Assembly: GCF_020707265.1 (NCBI RefSeq)
Contig: NZ_JAJFEQ010000004.1
Location: forward strand, 62,001-126,000
DNA from: Massilia sp. IC2-477
GTDB taxonomy: Bacteria > Pseudomonadota > Gammaproteobacteria > Burkholderiales > Burkholderiaceae_D
DNA: 64,000 bases
Direction of reading: 5' to 3'
Below, piece by piece: positions 17,105 through 25,828 of this stretch. Within the stretch, counting starts at the first letter, position 1. Each line of letters opens with the position of its first letter. Made by a program: the position numbers and the translations under genes. The notes below the pieces were generated by a model, which did not search any database, was not told the DNA's origin, and saw nothing but the letters and a program-made list of their open reading frames with translations.

Positions 17105-18471
17105 GATTCGGTTCCGTCTTGGCTGTGCTGCGGGATGCATCGCGGCAGGGTCAGCGTAAAGGTCGAGCCCTCGCCCACCGTGCTGGCGACGTCGACGCGT
17201 CCGTGCAGCAGTTCGGCCAGCTTGCGGCACAGCGGCAGGCCGAGGCCGGTGCCCTTGCTGCGCCGCTGGAGCGGATGCTCGATCTGGCTGAACTCTTCAA
17301 AAATCAGTTGCAAATTGTCAGGGCTGATGCCGATCCCGGTATCGAGGACCGCGAATGCGATCGTGTCCTCCTGCGCATCATACGTGGCCGAGACCCGCAC
17401 CGCACCGCGCTCGGTGAACTTGAGCGCGTTGGAGATGAAGTTGCGCAGGATCTGCGAGATCTTGCCCTCGTCCGAGTCGAAGGGTTCGATCACGTCGGTG
17501 GGCTCGAAGATGAGTTCGACCCGGCCCTCGTCCACCAGCGGCCGCATCATGCCTTTCAGGGCGCGGAACAGGTTGTCGACCACCACCGGCGCCAGCTGCA
17601 CGTCGACCTTGCCGGCCTCGATCTTGGCGAGGTCGAGCAGGTCATTGACCAGGTCCGACAGGTCGTTGGCGGCCTTGGCGATGAACTGCACCTGGCGTTC
17701 CTGTTCGCTGCTCAAGTCGCCATCCATGCGGTCCAGCAGCAGCTGGGCCAGGGCGCGGATCGAGGACAGCGGCGTGCGCAGCTCGTGGCTGGTGTTGGAC
17801 AGGAAGCGCGACTTCATCTCGTCGGCGCGGCGCAGGCGCTCGGCCTTGTCCTCGATTTCGGCGTACAGCGCGACGATGCCGCGGTTGGTGTCTTCCAGCT
17901 CGCGCGTGAGCGACAGCAGGTCTTCCTGGCGCTCGCGCAGCTCGGCCAGGGTGGCCAGCAGTTCGTGGTTCTGCTGTTCGAGTTCCTGCAAGGTGTTCGA
18001 TACGGGGCTGCCGGCCAGGCGTGTGCTGATCTCGGCCAGGCGTGCGCTGTCGATCATCACGTGCGGCGGCAGCGCCTTGCGCATCGTGACGGCCGTGACG
18101 ACGCCCTGCTCCGGTTCGACTTCGCAGGAATCCATCAGGCGGTGCGCGCTGATCAGGGCCAGTTCCGGCAGCGTGCGGCTGAAACCCTCGTCCACGGCCC
18201 CGGGCGCGGACGCCAGGCGCTGCCCGGTGCCGGGATGGATGCTCACTTCCAGGTGCAGGCGCCCCAGGTTACGCCCCAGCAGGAAGACCGCGCGCCCACC
18301 CGAGCCCTGGTGGCAGGCCACCCGTGCGATCTCCGACACGGCGGTGGCGATGCGCACCTGGTCCTGCTGCGAAAAACCGAGCAGCTCCGAGACCTGGCGC
18401 GCGCGCTGGCGCACCGCGACCACGTCCTGGTCGCTGTCGAGGGCAAGGTTGAGGATGCGGTGCAGGCTCAT
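17101..18471 (-). CDS. Histidine kinase with an N-terminal degenerate RsbT-like ATPase domain
   Basis: A 456-residue soluble protein. Residues 1-140 resemble the HATPase_c_2/RsbT fold (VRQRARQVSELLGFSQQDQVRIATAVSEIARV), but Val51 replaces the Mg-binding Asn of the N box. A coiled coil at about 175-230 leads to HisKA (SNTSHELRTPLSSIRALAQ) and a complete HATPase_c with NFISNALKFT, DTGIGIS and GTGLGLPL. The start is the ATG at 18471, with GGGAG just upstream and 2 bases after the RsbT-PP2C stop. The head probably docks on the stressosome or senses its state. The next gene is a hybrid kinase with an N-terminal receiver, a natural partner. Confidence 0.88.
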   Translation of the reverse strand: MSLHRILNLALDSDQDVVAVRQRARQVSELLGFSQQDQVRIATAVSEIARVACHQGSGGRAVFLLGRNLGRLHLEVSIHPGTGQRLASAPGAVDEGFSRTLPELALISAHRLMDSCEVEPEQGVVTAVTMRKALPPHVMIDSARLAEISTRLAGSPVSNTLQELEQQNHELLATLAELRERQEDLLSLTRELEDTNRGIVALYAEIEDKAERLRRADEMKSRFLSNTSHELRTPLSSIRALAQLLLDRMDGDLSSEQERQVQFIAKAANDLSDLVNDLLDLAKIEAGKVDVQLAPVVVDNLFRALKGMMRPLVDEGRVELIFEPTDVIEPFDSDEGKISQILRNFISNALKFTERGAVRVSATYDAQEDTIAFAVLDTGIGISPDNLQLIFEEFSQIEHPLQRRSKGTGLGLPLCRKLAELLHGRVDVASTVGEGSTFTLTLPRCIPQHSQDGTES

Positions 18472-18473
18472 GC

Positions 18474-19496
18474 TCAGCTCCCGTGCCGGCGCACGACCAG
18501 CACCATGGCGTCGTCGCGGCGGCGGATGAAATCGCGCATCAGGATGGCGGCGATCAGGACCGGGCTGCGTCCCAGCAGGCCCGGATACTTGTCCAGGTCC
18601 CACTGGGTCTGGATGCCGTCCGAATGCATGATGCACAGCGCGCCCGGCCCGAACGGCAGGGCGAACTCCTGCACCTTGCGCATGTTGTGGCCAACGATGC
18701 CGTTGTGCGACACCAGCGGGCGGCGCCGGTCGTCGATCACGCAGCCGGCGATGTTGCCGACACCCGCAAATCGCAGCTCATCGGATTCGAATTCGATGCG
18801 CGCCGTCGCCAGCGCCGCTCCGCGTGTCGGGCGTAAGGCGTCATGCGCGGCCTGCATCAATTCGCCGGCCGCGGGCGCCTTGCGGGCGTCGAGCGCCTTG
18901 ATCGCCGCGGCGGCGGCGCGCGCGGCTTCCGGTCCGTGGCCCAGGCCGTCGGCGGCCAGCAGCGAGGCGCCGCGGCCGTCGCAGCGCACCGCCCAGCCGT
19001 CGCCGCACTCCTCTTCGCCGGCCATCGGCATCCACAGGGCGCCGATCTCGACGCCGCACGGCCTTGGTCCCGGCACGTCGCGCCACAGGCGCATGAAGAA
19101 GGCGGCGCCGTTGCCTGGCTGGGTATAGGCGTCGAATTCGTCGGCCAGGCGCCCGAGTGCGCCCAGGCCGGTGCCGGCGGTGCCGGCGGTGGAAACGCCG
19201 TCGACCAGGCTGGCTTCGAGGTCGGCGAAGCCGGGGCCCTTGTCGATCGCCAGCACATCGATACCCACGCCGGCGCCGGATTGCGCCGGCCCGACGTGGA
19301 CTTCGCCCTCGCCCGCGTGCTTGAGGATGTTGGTGGCGGCCTCGGTGATGATCAGCGCCAGCTGGCCGGCGCGGGTCTCGTCGAAGCCGAGCGCGTCGGC
19401 CAGTTTCTGGCCGCTGCGCCGCACCGCCGCCACGTCGCTCGCGTGCGTGACGGAGAATACTTCCTGGCTGGTGAGTGAACTGATCAGCGCTTCCAT
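18474..19496 (-). CDS. RsbT-like ATPase fused to a SpoIIE/RsbX-type PP2C phosphatase
   Basis: A 340-residue protein. The first 135 residues are a GHKL ATPase with N box ITEAATNILKHAG (Asn56), DKGPGFAD and GTAGTGLGALGRLADEF. Residues 150-340 form a PP2C-like domain with metal-binding Asp in AADGLGHGPEA, MHSDGIQTQWD and RRRDDAMVLVV. In Gram-positive stressosomes RsbX is a separate phosphatase that resets RsbR and RsbS; here it carries an added kinase-fold head. It overlaps rsbT by 13 bases. It is inferred to dephosphorylate RsbR/RsbS and switch the complex off. Confidence 0.9.
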   Translation of the reverse strand: MEALISSLTSQEVFSVTHASDVAAVRRSGQKLADALGFDETRAGQLALIITEAATNILKHAGEGEVHVGPAQSGAGVGIDVLAIDKGPGFADLEASLVDGVSTAGTAGTGLGALGRLADEFDAYTQPGNGAAFFMRLWRDVPGPRPCGVEIGALWMPMAGEEECGDGWAVRCDGRGASLLAADGLGHGPEAARAAAAAIKALDARKAPAAGELMQAAHDALRPTRGAALATARIEFESDELRFAGVGNIAGCVIDDRRRPLVSHNGIVGHNMRKVQEFALPFGPGALCIMHSDGIQTQWDLDKYPGLLGRSPVLIAAILMRDFIRRRDDAMVLVVRRHGS

Positions 19497-19951
19497 TTCA
19501 CCACCAGCACGGCAGTGCCCTCTCCCGGACGGCTGTCGATCTCGAATTCGTCGGCGAGGCGCTTCGAGCCGCCCAGGCCGAGGCCAAGGCCGCCGCCGGT
19601 GGTGAAGCCGTCGCGCAGCGCATTCTCGATATTGGGAATGCCCGGGCCGGCGTCGACGAACAGCAGGCTGATGCCCTGCCGGATGCCGTCGGCCAGGCTG
19701 TCGAGGTGGACCTCGCCGCCGCCGCCGTACTTGATCGTGTTACGTCCCAGCTCGCTCGCGGCGGTGACCAGCTTGGTCTGGTCGACCAAAGACAGGGCAA
19801 TGGCCACCGCGCGCTCGCGCACCTGCTTGCGCAGGCCTACAACGTCCTCGTCCGACTGCAGGCGCAGGGTCACGCGTGCGCTGCGGTGCTGGCGGTGGCG
19901 ATCCAGCAGCGCGGTGTCGAACAGGACTGCGTCGGTATGCGCGCCGTTCAT
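19484..19951 (-). CDS. rsbT: Stressosome serine/threonine kinase RsbT
   Basis: A 155-residue GHKL-fold protein kinase. N box with Asn71 (TAASELGRNTIKYGGGG), G1 box FVDAGPGIPN, and G2 box GGGLGLGLGGSKRLADEF are all intact, so it should bind ATP. RsbT phosphorylates RsbR and RsbS STAS domains and is then released to act on a partner. Its start overlaps the rsbS stop (TAATG) and its end overlaps the RsbT-PP2C fusion gene by 13 bases, so translation is coupled. No RsbU-type target follows; the next genes are a phosphatase fusion and kinases. Confidence 0.93.
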   Translation of the reverse strand: MNGAHTDAVLFDTALLDRHRQHRSARVTLRLQSDEDVVGLRKQVRERAVAIALSLVDQTKLVTAASELGRNTIKYGGGGEVHLDSLADGIRQGISLLFVDAGPGIPNIENALRDGFTTGGGLGLGLGGSKRLADEFEIDSRPGEGTAVLVVKWKR

Positions 19952-20307
19952 TATTTAAAATTCTTTCCCAGCAGGGCCATGCCTTTTTCGACGTTCAGGG
20001 CGGTCTTCACGCCGTGCAGCGTCAGTCCCAGCTCGACCAGGGTGATGGCCACGGCCGGCTGCATGCCGACGACGACCGTGCGGGCGTCGAGCACGCGCGC
20101 CATGGCGGCGGTATTGCTGATCATGCGGCCGATGAAGGAATCGACCAGGTCGAGCGCCGAGATGTCGATCAGGACACCCTTGGCGCCGTCGCTCACGATG
20201 CGCTCGGTGAGGTCGTCCTGGAGCTGCATGGCGAGGCGGTCGTGCATGTCGACCTGGATCGTCACGAGCAGCAGGTCGCCCATGCGCAGGATAGGGATGC
20301 GGTCCAT
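19951..20307 (-). CDS. rsbS: Stressosome scaffold RsbS (single STAS domain)
   Basis: A 118-residue STAS-only protein starting MDRIPILRMGDLLLVTIQVDMHD, a close match to RsbS. The phosphorylation site is in DISALDLVDSFIGRMI, with Ser57 preceded by Asp56. RsbS and RsbR STAS domains build the icosahedral core of the stressosome and hold RsbT until RsbS is phosphorylated. The gene starts 9 bases after rsbR and shares one base with rsbT. The length matches the family. Confidence 0.94.
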   Translation of the reverse strand: MDRIPILRMGDLLLVTIQVDMHDRLAMQLQDDLTERIVSDGAKGVLIDISALDLVDSFIGRMISNTAAMARVLDARTVVVGMQPAVAITLVELGLTLHGVKTALNVEKGMALLGKNFK

Positions 20308-20316
20308 GTGCTTTGC

Positions 20317-21177
20317 TTATGCCTTGGCGATGACCGAGGTGCCGGTGCGCTCGAGCGCGACCAGGAAGGCGTCGGCCAGGGTGGCCTTGGTGACCACGTC
20401 TTCCAGGTTCACGCCGAGGTGCACGATGGTCTGGGCGATCTGCGGACGGATGCCGCTGATGATGCAGTCGGCGCCCATCAGGCGCGCGGCGGCGATGGTC
20501 TTCATCAGGTGCTGGGCGACCAGGGTATCGACGGTCGGCACGCCGGTGATGTCGATGATGGCGATGATGGCGCCGGTGTCGACGATCTTCTGCAGGATGT
20601 TTTCCATCACCACCTGGGTGCGCGCCGAATCCAGGGTGCCGATCAGCGGCAGCGCCAGGATCCCGTTCCACAGCTTGACGACCGGGGTCGACAGCTCGAG
20701 CAGTTCCTGCTGCTGGCGCACGATGATCTGGTCCTTGGTCTTCTGGAACACTTCGATGGTGTACAGGCCCAGCTTGTCGAGCAGGGTGCTGATGGTCCAG
20801 GAAGTGGCGGCAATCGCTTCGGCATCGCCGTCGAAGCCGGCGCGCAGCTTCCCGAACAGCGGCTGCTTCAGCGAAAAGACGAAGGTTGCGGTCTCGCTCG
20901 GGGTCGAGCCGGACTTGGCGCGGGTCGAAGAGATCTCGGCCAGCAGGTCGCGCACTTCGTCCCAGGAGCGGTGATCGATATTGTCGAGCTCACCCGCACG
21001 GGCGGCATTCCCGAAGGCTGCCAGGAACTGCTGGCAATGGTTGCGCAACTGCTCTCGCGAGCTGGAGGTCCCGCGCACGATCAGCGCCTCGAGCTGCGCG
21101 ATCCACTCCGCGCCGATCTCGGCCTGGTGTTCCTGGATGAGCTGGCTGATACGGGCGGCGTAATCCTTCGTGGTCAT
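20317..21177 (-). CDS. rsbR: Stressosome sensor RsbR (N-terminal sensor plus STAS)
   Basis: A 286-residue protein. Residues 1-150 are an all-helical sensor resembling the globin-like/RsbR_N type (EWIAQLEALIV ... IEVFQKTKDQIIVRQQQ), joined by a J-helix to a STAS domain at about 160-280. The STAS site IIDITGVPTVDTLVAQHL holds Thr211, Thr215 and Thr218, candidates for RsbT phosphorylation. There is no haem-ligand His in an obvious place, so the signal cannot be named. It is the first gene of the operon; 234 bases of non-coding DNA separate it from the divergent acyltransferase. Confidence 0.92.
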   Translation of the reverse strand: MTTKDYAARISQLIQEHQAEIGAEWIAQLEALIVRGTSSSREQLRNHCQQFLAAFGNAARAGELDNIDHRSWDEVRDLLAEISSTRAKSGSTPSETATFVFSLKQPLFGKLRAGFDGDAEAIAATSWTISTLLDKLGLYTIEVFQKTKDQIIVRQQQELLELSTPVVKLWNGILALPLIGTLDSARTQVVMENILQKIVDTGAIIAIIDITGVPTVDTLVAQHLMKTIAAARLMGADCIISGIRPQIAQTIVHLGVNLEDVVTKATLADAFLVALERTGTSVIAKA

Positions 21178-21411
21178 CTGTTCGATTCCTAGAATTGGAT
21201 GGTTGAAATCATGTGGGCGCTACGCGGATCACGGGCGTGCGAACCCATCGTTAACGAAATGAACAACTATAACACTTATTGCATTCTAGTTACGGCACAC
21301 TTGTGACGTGCGCGGGTTTATCCACACTGCCAAACATGCAAGATTTGTTACTGCTGAGTATCGAGTTGGCAACACTTTGCCGGTTTCGTTACCATGCCGC
21401 CCGGTCGATGA

Positions 21412-22569
21412 ATGAGGTTGGTACGCGTGGTAGAGCAAGTGGTTGTCAATACGCCGGAGCTGAGCCCGGCAAACCGGAAGCAGTTTGTCCTGATTAACCT
21501 GTTAAAAGGCCTCGCGGCCCAGCTGATCGTCCTGCATCACCTGGCCTTCTACGGCCCCATGGCCGACCATGCCCGGAGCATCATGCCCTTGCTGGTCGAC
21601 TGGCTGGTTGACCACGCGCGCATCGCCGTGCAGGTCTTCCTGGTCATCGGCGGCTTCCTGGCCGCCAAGTCGCTGTCGCCACGCGGCCTGCCCGGCCGCG
21701 CCAACCCGCTGCAGCTCGTTGGCCGGCGCTACACCAAGCTAGCCCCGCCCTTCTTCGTGGCGATGCTGCTGGCCGTCCTGGCATCCAGCGTGGCCGCCGG
21801 GTGGATGACGCACGACTCCATCTCGGCGCCGCCGACGCTCGCCCAATTGGGCGCCCATGCGCTGCTGCTGCACGGCGTGCTCGGCATGGAGTCGCTGTCT
21901 GCGGGCGCGTGGTATGTGGCGATCGACCTCCAGCTGTATGCCATGATGGCGCTGCTGGCCTGGCTGTCCGGCCAGCTGGCAGGAAGACGTACGCCAGGCT
22001 GGCTGCTCCCTAGCCTGGTCGTGACCGGTGTCGGCGCCTCGCTCCTGCACTTCAATCTGGATGCGGACTGGGATGTGTGGGCGCCCTACTTCTTCGGCAG
22101 CTACGGGCTGGGTGCGCTGGCCTGGTGGGCCAGCGATCCGGCCCGCCGTCCTGCTCCCGCCGCCATGCTGCTGGGGGCGCTCCTGCTGCTGCCGGCGCTC
22201 GCCCTGCTGCTGGACTTCCGCAGCCGCATCGCGCTGGCCTATGCGGTGGCCTGCCTGCTGTTCCTGTTCGGGCGTTTCCAGGCGGTGTCGCGCGCCGGGC
22301 TGGCGCGCTCGGCCGTCGATTACGCGGGCAAGATCTCGTTTTCGGTCTTCCTCGTGCACTTCCCGGTGTGCCTAGTCGTGAACGCCGCCTTTGCGCGCTT
22401 CGTTCCGGAACAGGCATATGCACAAGCCTTCGGCATGGCGCTTGCATGGGCCGCCAGCCTGGCCGCCGGGGCCGCATTCTGCAGATGGGTGGAAACGCCG
22501 CTGGGCACGCTGCTCACGCGCCCGCGCCGGGCTCAGCCGGCTTCTACTGCCCTAGCGTGGCGAGCGTAG
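21412..22569 (+). CDS. Acyltransferase 3 family membrane protein (OafA/YrhL type)
   Basis: A 385-residue polytopic membrane protein with about ten transmembrane helices. The family signature near the N-terminus is FVLINLLKGLAAQLIVLHHLAFYG, where the catalytic-type His lies in LHH, then ARIAVQVFLVIGGFLAAKS. These enzymes move acetyl or other acyl groups from the cytoplasm onto envelope or exported sugars. The start may be ATG 21412 or the GTG at 21427. It overlaps the convergent lipoprotein gene by 18 bases at its 3' end. No sugar-biosynthesis genes are nearby, so the acceptor is unknown. Confidence 0.87.
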   Translation: MRLVRVVEQVVVNTPELSPANRKQFVLINLLKGLAAQLIVLHHLAFYGPMADHARSIMPLLVDWLVDHARIAVQVFLVIGGFLAAKSLSPRGLPGRANPLQLVGRRYTKLAPPFFVAMLLAVLASSVAAGWMTHDSISAPPTLAQLGAHALLLHGVLGMESLSAGAWYVAIDLQLYAMMALLAWLSGQLAGRRTPGWLLPSLVVTGVGASLLHFNLDADWDVWAPYFFGSYGLGALAWWASDPARRPAPAAMLLGALLLLPALALLLDFRSRIALAYAVACLLFLFGRFQAVSRAGLARSAVDYAGKISFSVFLVHFPVCLVVNAAFARFVPEQAYAQAFGMALAWAASLAAGAAFCRWVETPLGTLLTRPRRAQPASTALAWRA

Positions 22570-22923
22570 CAGGGTCTCGATCACCCGGCCCGTTTGGCGG
22601 TCGGTCCTGAACACCAGCAACTGCTCGCGGGCCGCGCCGCCATTGCCTGCCGCCTGTGCGACCAGGTAGGCGGGGTCGTCGAAGTCGACATAGGTGCTGG
22701 GTTCGCCCAGCCACAGCTTGAGCTCGACAACCGGCATCCCTGCCGGCGGATGCTTCTCGAGGAAAGATGCCATCATGCAACCGCGCCCGATCCGGTCCGC
22801 CATGGCCCAGCGTTCGCGGTCGAAGTCGCAGGAACCCCACTCGATGTACAGGGCGACGGAGGTATTGCCGCCGCAGGCTTGCAGGCACAGCGAGAGGCAG
22901 ATCAGGGAAATGAGAGAACGCAT
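22552..22923 (-). CDS. Small putative lipoprotein, 123 aa
   Basis: Starts MRSLISLICLSLCLQACGG, a type II signal with lipobox LQAC and the lipid-modified Cys at residue 19, so a membrane-anchored periplasmic protein is expected. The mature part contains WGSCDFDRERWAMADRIGRGCMMASFL with two further Cys that could form a disulphide. I recognise no named domain. The ATG at 22923 is preferred to one 24 bases upstream because the signal begins there. It is convergent with the acyltransferase. Confidence 0.68.
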   Translation of the reverse strand: MRSLISLICLSLCLQACGGNTSVALYIEWGSCDFDRERWAMADRIGRGCMMASFLEKHPPAGMPVVELKLWLGEPSTYVDFDDPAYLVAQAAGNGGAAREQLLVFRTDRQTGRVIETLLRSPR

Positions 22924-23013
22924 GCTCGGTCCACACGAAAGAGGCATTTCCCTACGATTCTCGGAGGATGCCTCGGGCGCTTGTTGTGGCGCCTCAAATC
23001 CGGACCTTGCAAA

Positions 23014-23050
23014 TGAAAAAAACCGCCAGGCTCACGCACTGGCGGTTTTT
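23014..23050 (-). terminator. Intrinsic terminator of pnp
   Basis: An A-run, ACCGCCAG, a short loop, CTGGCGGT and a T-run form a symmetric hairpin. On the minus strand it ends in seven or more T and lies 24 bases beyond the pnp stop. The symmetry would allow function in both directions. Confidence 0.88.
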
Positions 23051-23073
23051 ACTGGCCTGAAGCCGCGAACGCT

Positions 23074-25176
23074 TTACTGCGCCGCGCCTTCCACCGGATC
23101 GGCGGCCTTCATCGACAGCTTCAGACGGCCGCGCTCGTCGGTCTCGAGGACCTTCACGCGCACTTGCTGGCCTTCCTTCAGGTAGTCGGCCACGGCGTTG
23201 ACGCGCTCGTTGGCGATCTGCGAGATGTGCAGCAGGCCGTCCTTGCCCGGCATGACCTGGACGATGGCGCCGAAGTCCAGCAGCTTGAGCACGGTGCCGT
23301 CGTAGGTCTTGCCCACTTCGACCGATGCGGTCAGCTCTTCGATGCGGCGCTTGGCTTCCTGGCCGGCGGCGGCATCGACCGACGCGATGGTCACGACGCC
23401 TTCGTCGGTGATGTCGATCTGGGTGCCGGTTTCTTCGGTCAGTGCGCGGATGACAGCGCCGCCCTTGCCGATCACGTCACGGATCTTTTCCGGGTTGATG
23501 CGGATGGTGATCAGGCGCGGTGCGAAGTCCGACAGCTCGGTCTTCACGCTCGGCACGGCCTTCTGCATCTCGGCCAGGATGTGCTGGCGGGCTTCCTTGG
23601 CTTGCGCCAGCGCCACCTGCATGATTTCCTTGGTGATGCCCTGGATCTTGATGTCCATCTGCAGCGCGGTGATGCCTGCCGGGGTACCTGCGACCTTGAA
23701 GTCCATGTCGCCCAGGTGATCTTCGTCACCCAGGATGTCGGTCAGGACTGCGAACTTGCCGCCTTCCTTGATCAGGCCCATGGCGATGCCGGCGACGTGC
23801 GCCTTCATCGGCACGCCGGCGTCCATCAGCGCCAGGCAGCCGCCGCAGACCGAAGCCATCGAGGAGGAGCCGTTCGACTCGGTGATTTCCGAGACCAGGC
23901 GCACCGAGTAGCTGAACTCGTCAGCCGACGGCAGCGCAGCGACCAGCGCGCGCTTGGCCAGACGGCCGTGGCCGACTTCGCGACGCTTCGGGGTGCCCAC
24001 GCGACCGGTTTCGCCGGTGGCGAACGGAGGCATGTTGTAGTGCATCATGAAGTCGTCGGTGTACTCGCCCATCAGCGCGTCGATCTTCTGGCTGTCGCGC
24101 GCGGTGCCGAGGGTAGCCACGACCAGCGCCTGGGTTTCGCCGCGGGTGAACAGGGCCGAACCGTGGGTACGCGGCAGCACGCCGGTGCGGATCGCGATCG
24201 GACGCACGGTGCGGGTGTCGCGGCCGTCGATGCGCGGCTCGCCGTTCAGGATCTGCGAACGCACGACCTTGGCTTCCATGTCGAACAGGATGTTGCCGAC
24301 TTCGGCCGCATCGGCTTCGACGCCCTGGGTTGCCAGGCCAGCCATCACTTCGGCCGAGATCGACTTCAGCTTCTGCTGGCGCGCCGACTTCTCGCGGGTC
24401 TGGTAGGCGTCGCGGACCTTCTCGGCAGCCAGGTCGCTCACGCGGGCGATCAGTTGTTCGTTCTTCGGCGCCGGGCTCCATTCGACTTCCGGCTTGCCGC
24501 CTTCGGCCACCAGGTCGTGGATCGCGTCGATGACGGCCTTCATCTGGTCGTGGCCGAAGACGACCGCGCCCAGCATGACTTCTTCCGACAGCTGCTGCGC
24601 TTCCGATTCCACCATCAGCACGGCGGTTTCGGTACCTGCCACGACCAGGTCCATCTGCGAGGTCTTGAGCTGGGTGGTGGTCGGGTTCAGGATGTACTGG
24701 CCGTTCGCATAGCCGACGCGCGCTGCGCCGATCGGGCCATTGAACGGGATGCCGGCGATGCACAGCGCAGCCGAGGCGCCGATCATCGACGGGATGTCCG
24801 GATCGATCTCAGGATTGACCGACAGGACGTGGATGATGACCTGGACTTCGTTCAGGTAGCCTTCCGGGAACAGCGGACGGATCGGACGGTCGATCAGGCG
24901 CGAAGTCAGGGTTTCTTTTTCCGAAGGACGGCCTTCGCGCTTGAAGAAGCCACCCGGGATCTTACCGGCTGCGTACGTTTTCTCCATGTAGTCGACGGTC
25001 AGGGGGAAGAAATCCTGGCCCGGCTTGGCGTCCTTCTTGGCGACCACGGTTGCCAGGATGACGGTATCTTCGACCGACACGACGACGGCGCCGCTTGCCT
25101 GGCGCGCGATTTCACCCGTCTCCAGGGTGACCGTGTGTTGACCGTACTGGAAGGTTTTCGTAACTTTGTTAAACAT
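23074..25176 (-). CDS. pnp: Polyribonucleotide nucleotidyltransferase (PNPase)
   Basis: A 700-residue phosphorolytic 3'-5' exoribonuclease that also makes RNA tails; it forms a trimer and joins the degradosome. Two RNase PH domains occur (residues about 10-230 and 310-540; [16 protein letters not shown] and the catalytic-site region [16 protein letters not shown]). A KH domain follows at about 555-615 ([20 protein letters not shown]), then an S1 domain at 620-690 ([21 protein letters not shown]). Length is standard. It lies downstream of rpsO, the conserved order in proteobacteria, with an intrinsic terminator between them. Confidence 0.99.
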   Translation of the reverse strand: MFNKVTKTFQYGQHTVTLETGEIARQASGAVVVSVEDTVILATVVAKKDAKPGQDFFPLTVDYMEKTYAAGKIPGGFFKREGRPSEKETLTSRLIDRPIRPLFPEGYLNEVQVIIHVLSVNPEIDPDIPSMIGASAALCIAGIPFNGPIGAARVGYANGQYILNPTTTQLKTSQMDLVVAGTETAVLMVESEAQQLSEEVMLGAVVFGHDQMKAVIDAIHDLVAEGGKPEVEWSPAPKNEQLIARVSDLAAEKVRDAYQTREKSARQQKLKSISAEVMAGLATQGVEADAAEVGNILFDMEAKVVRSQILNGEPRIDGRDTRTVRPIAIRTGVLPRTHGSALFTRGETQALVVATLGTARDSQKIDALMGEYTDDFMMHYNMPPFATGETGRVGTPKRREVGHGRLAKRALVAALPSADEFSYSVRLVSEITESNGSSSMASVCGGCLALMDAGVPMKAHVAGIAMGLIKEGGKFAVLTDILGDEDHLGDMDFKVAGTPAGITALQMDIKIQGITKEIMQVALAQAKEARQHILAEMQKAVPSVKTELSDFAPRLITIRINPEKIRDVIGKGGAVIRALTEETGTQIDITDEGVVTIASVDAAAGQEAKRRIEELTASVEVGKTYDGTVLKLLDFGAIVQVMPGKDGLLHISQIANERVNAVADYLKEGQQVRVKVLETDERGRLKLSMKAADPVEGAAQ

Positions 25177-25320
25177 GGGTAATCCCTTTCTATTTGCCGA
25201 CAGATTTTCAGGGGCTGTCGTTCACCTCACCACGAAGAGCGTGCGAAAAAATCTGAATTTTTCACACACTCGGACGGAACATTTCCGTCATTGCTGCAAA
25301 ACAACTAACAAACTAGAAAC

Positions 25321-25357
25321 AAAAAATGCCCGCGACAGGTATCTGGCGCAGGCATTT
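25321..25357 (-). terminator. Hairpin with T-run between rpsO and pnp
   Basis: On the minus strand AAATGCCTGCG pairs imperfectly with CGCGGGCATTT, followed by TTTTTT (25326-25321). It begins 26 bases after the rpsO stop. In E. coli this gap holds a terminator and RNase processing sites that separate rpsO from pnp; the same arrangement is seen here. Confidence 0.75.
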
Positions 25358-25383
25358 CGTGACTAAATCGTCTGGACCAACGA

Positions 25384-25653
25384 TTACTTACGCAGGCCGA
25401 GCTTGGCGATCAGGTCGCGGTAACGGTTTGCGTCCTTGCGCTTCAGGTAAGCCAGCAGGCTCTTACGACGGTTGACCATCATGATCAGGCCACGACGCGA
25501 GTGGTGATCTTTCTGGTGCGCCTTGAAGTGGCCGTTCAGCTCGTTGATGCGTGCGGTCAGCAGTGCGACCTGGACTTCCGGCGAACCGGTATCGTTCTGG
25601 CCACGTGCGTTGTCCGCGATGATCGCGGCTTTGTTGATGTTTTCTACGGTCAT
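25384..25653 (-). CDS. rpsO: 30S ribosomal protein S15
   Basis: An 89-residue protein starting [16 protein letters not shown], with the S15 core [39 protein letters not shown] and [18 protein letters not shown]15 is a primary binder of the 16S rRNA central domain. The frame is open further upstream, but ATG 25653 is right: it has AAAGGTAAC before it and gives the standard length. A strong hairpin leader precedes it and may serve feedback control. pnp follows. Confidence 0.99.
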   Translation of the reverse strand: MTVENINKAAIIADNARGQNDTGSPEVQVALLTARINELNGHFKAHQKDHHSRRGLIMMVNRRKSLLAYLKRKDANRYRDLIAKLGLRK

Positions 25654-25671
25654 GATGTTACCTTTCACATG

Positions 25672-25700
25672 CGGTACATGAGTCGAAACCCAGCGTACCG
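25672..25700 (-). promoter_or_regulatory. rpsO leader hairpin, candidate S15 autoregulation site
   Basis: On the minus strand CGGTAC pairs with GTACCG (6 bp), then after a small internal loop TGGGT pairs with ACTCA around a UUCG tetraloop. The upper stem contains a G-U next to G-C pair, the kind of element S15 reads in 16S rRNA and in several known leaders. The hairpin ends 6 bases before the rpsO ribosome binding site (AAAGGT). Confidence 0.5.
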
Positions 25701-25828
25701 TGATTGATGAATTACCTGCCCAAAACGGACAGACCCGCCAGTATAGGGGAAAACGGCACCCGGGGCCACTGTTTGCGTCGCCCAAAAGGTGGATGATGGG
25801 GTTTTTACGGCAATTGGTGGGGTCAACG

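Noticed and set aside
15596..18529. A 977-codon plus-strand open frame opposite the kinase genes
   Set aside because: Low-complexity translation with no motif; the opposite strand has complete kinase domains and coupled starts.
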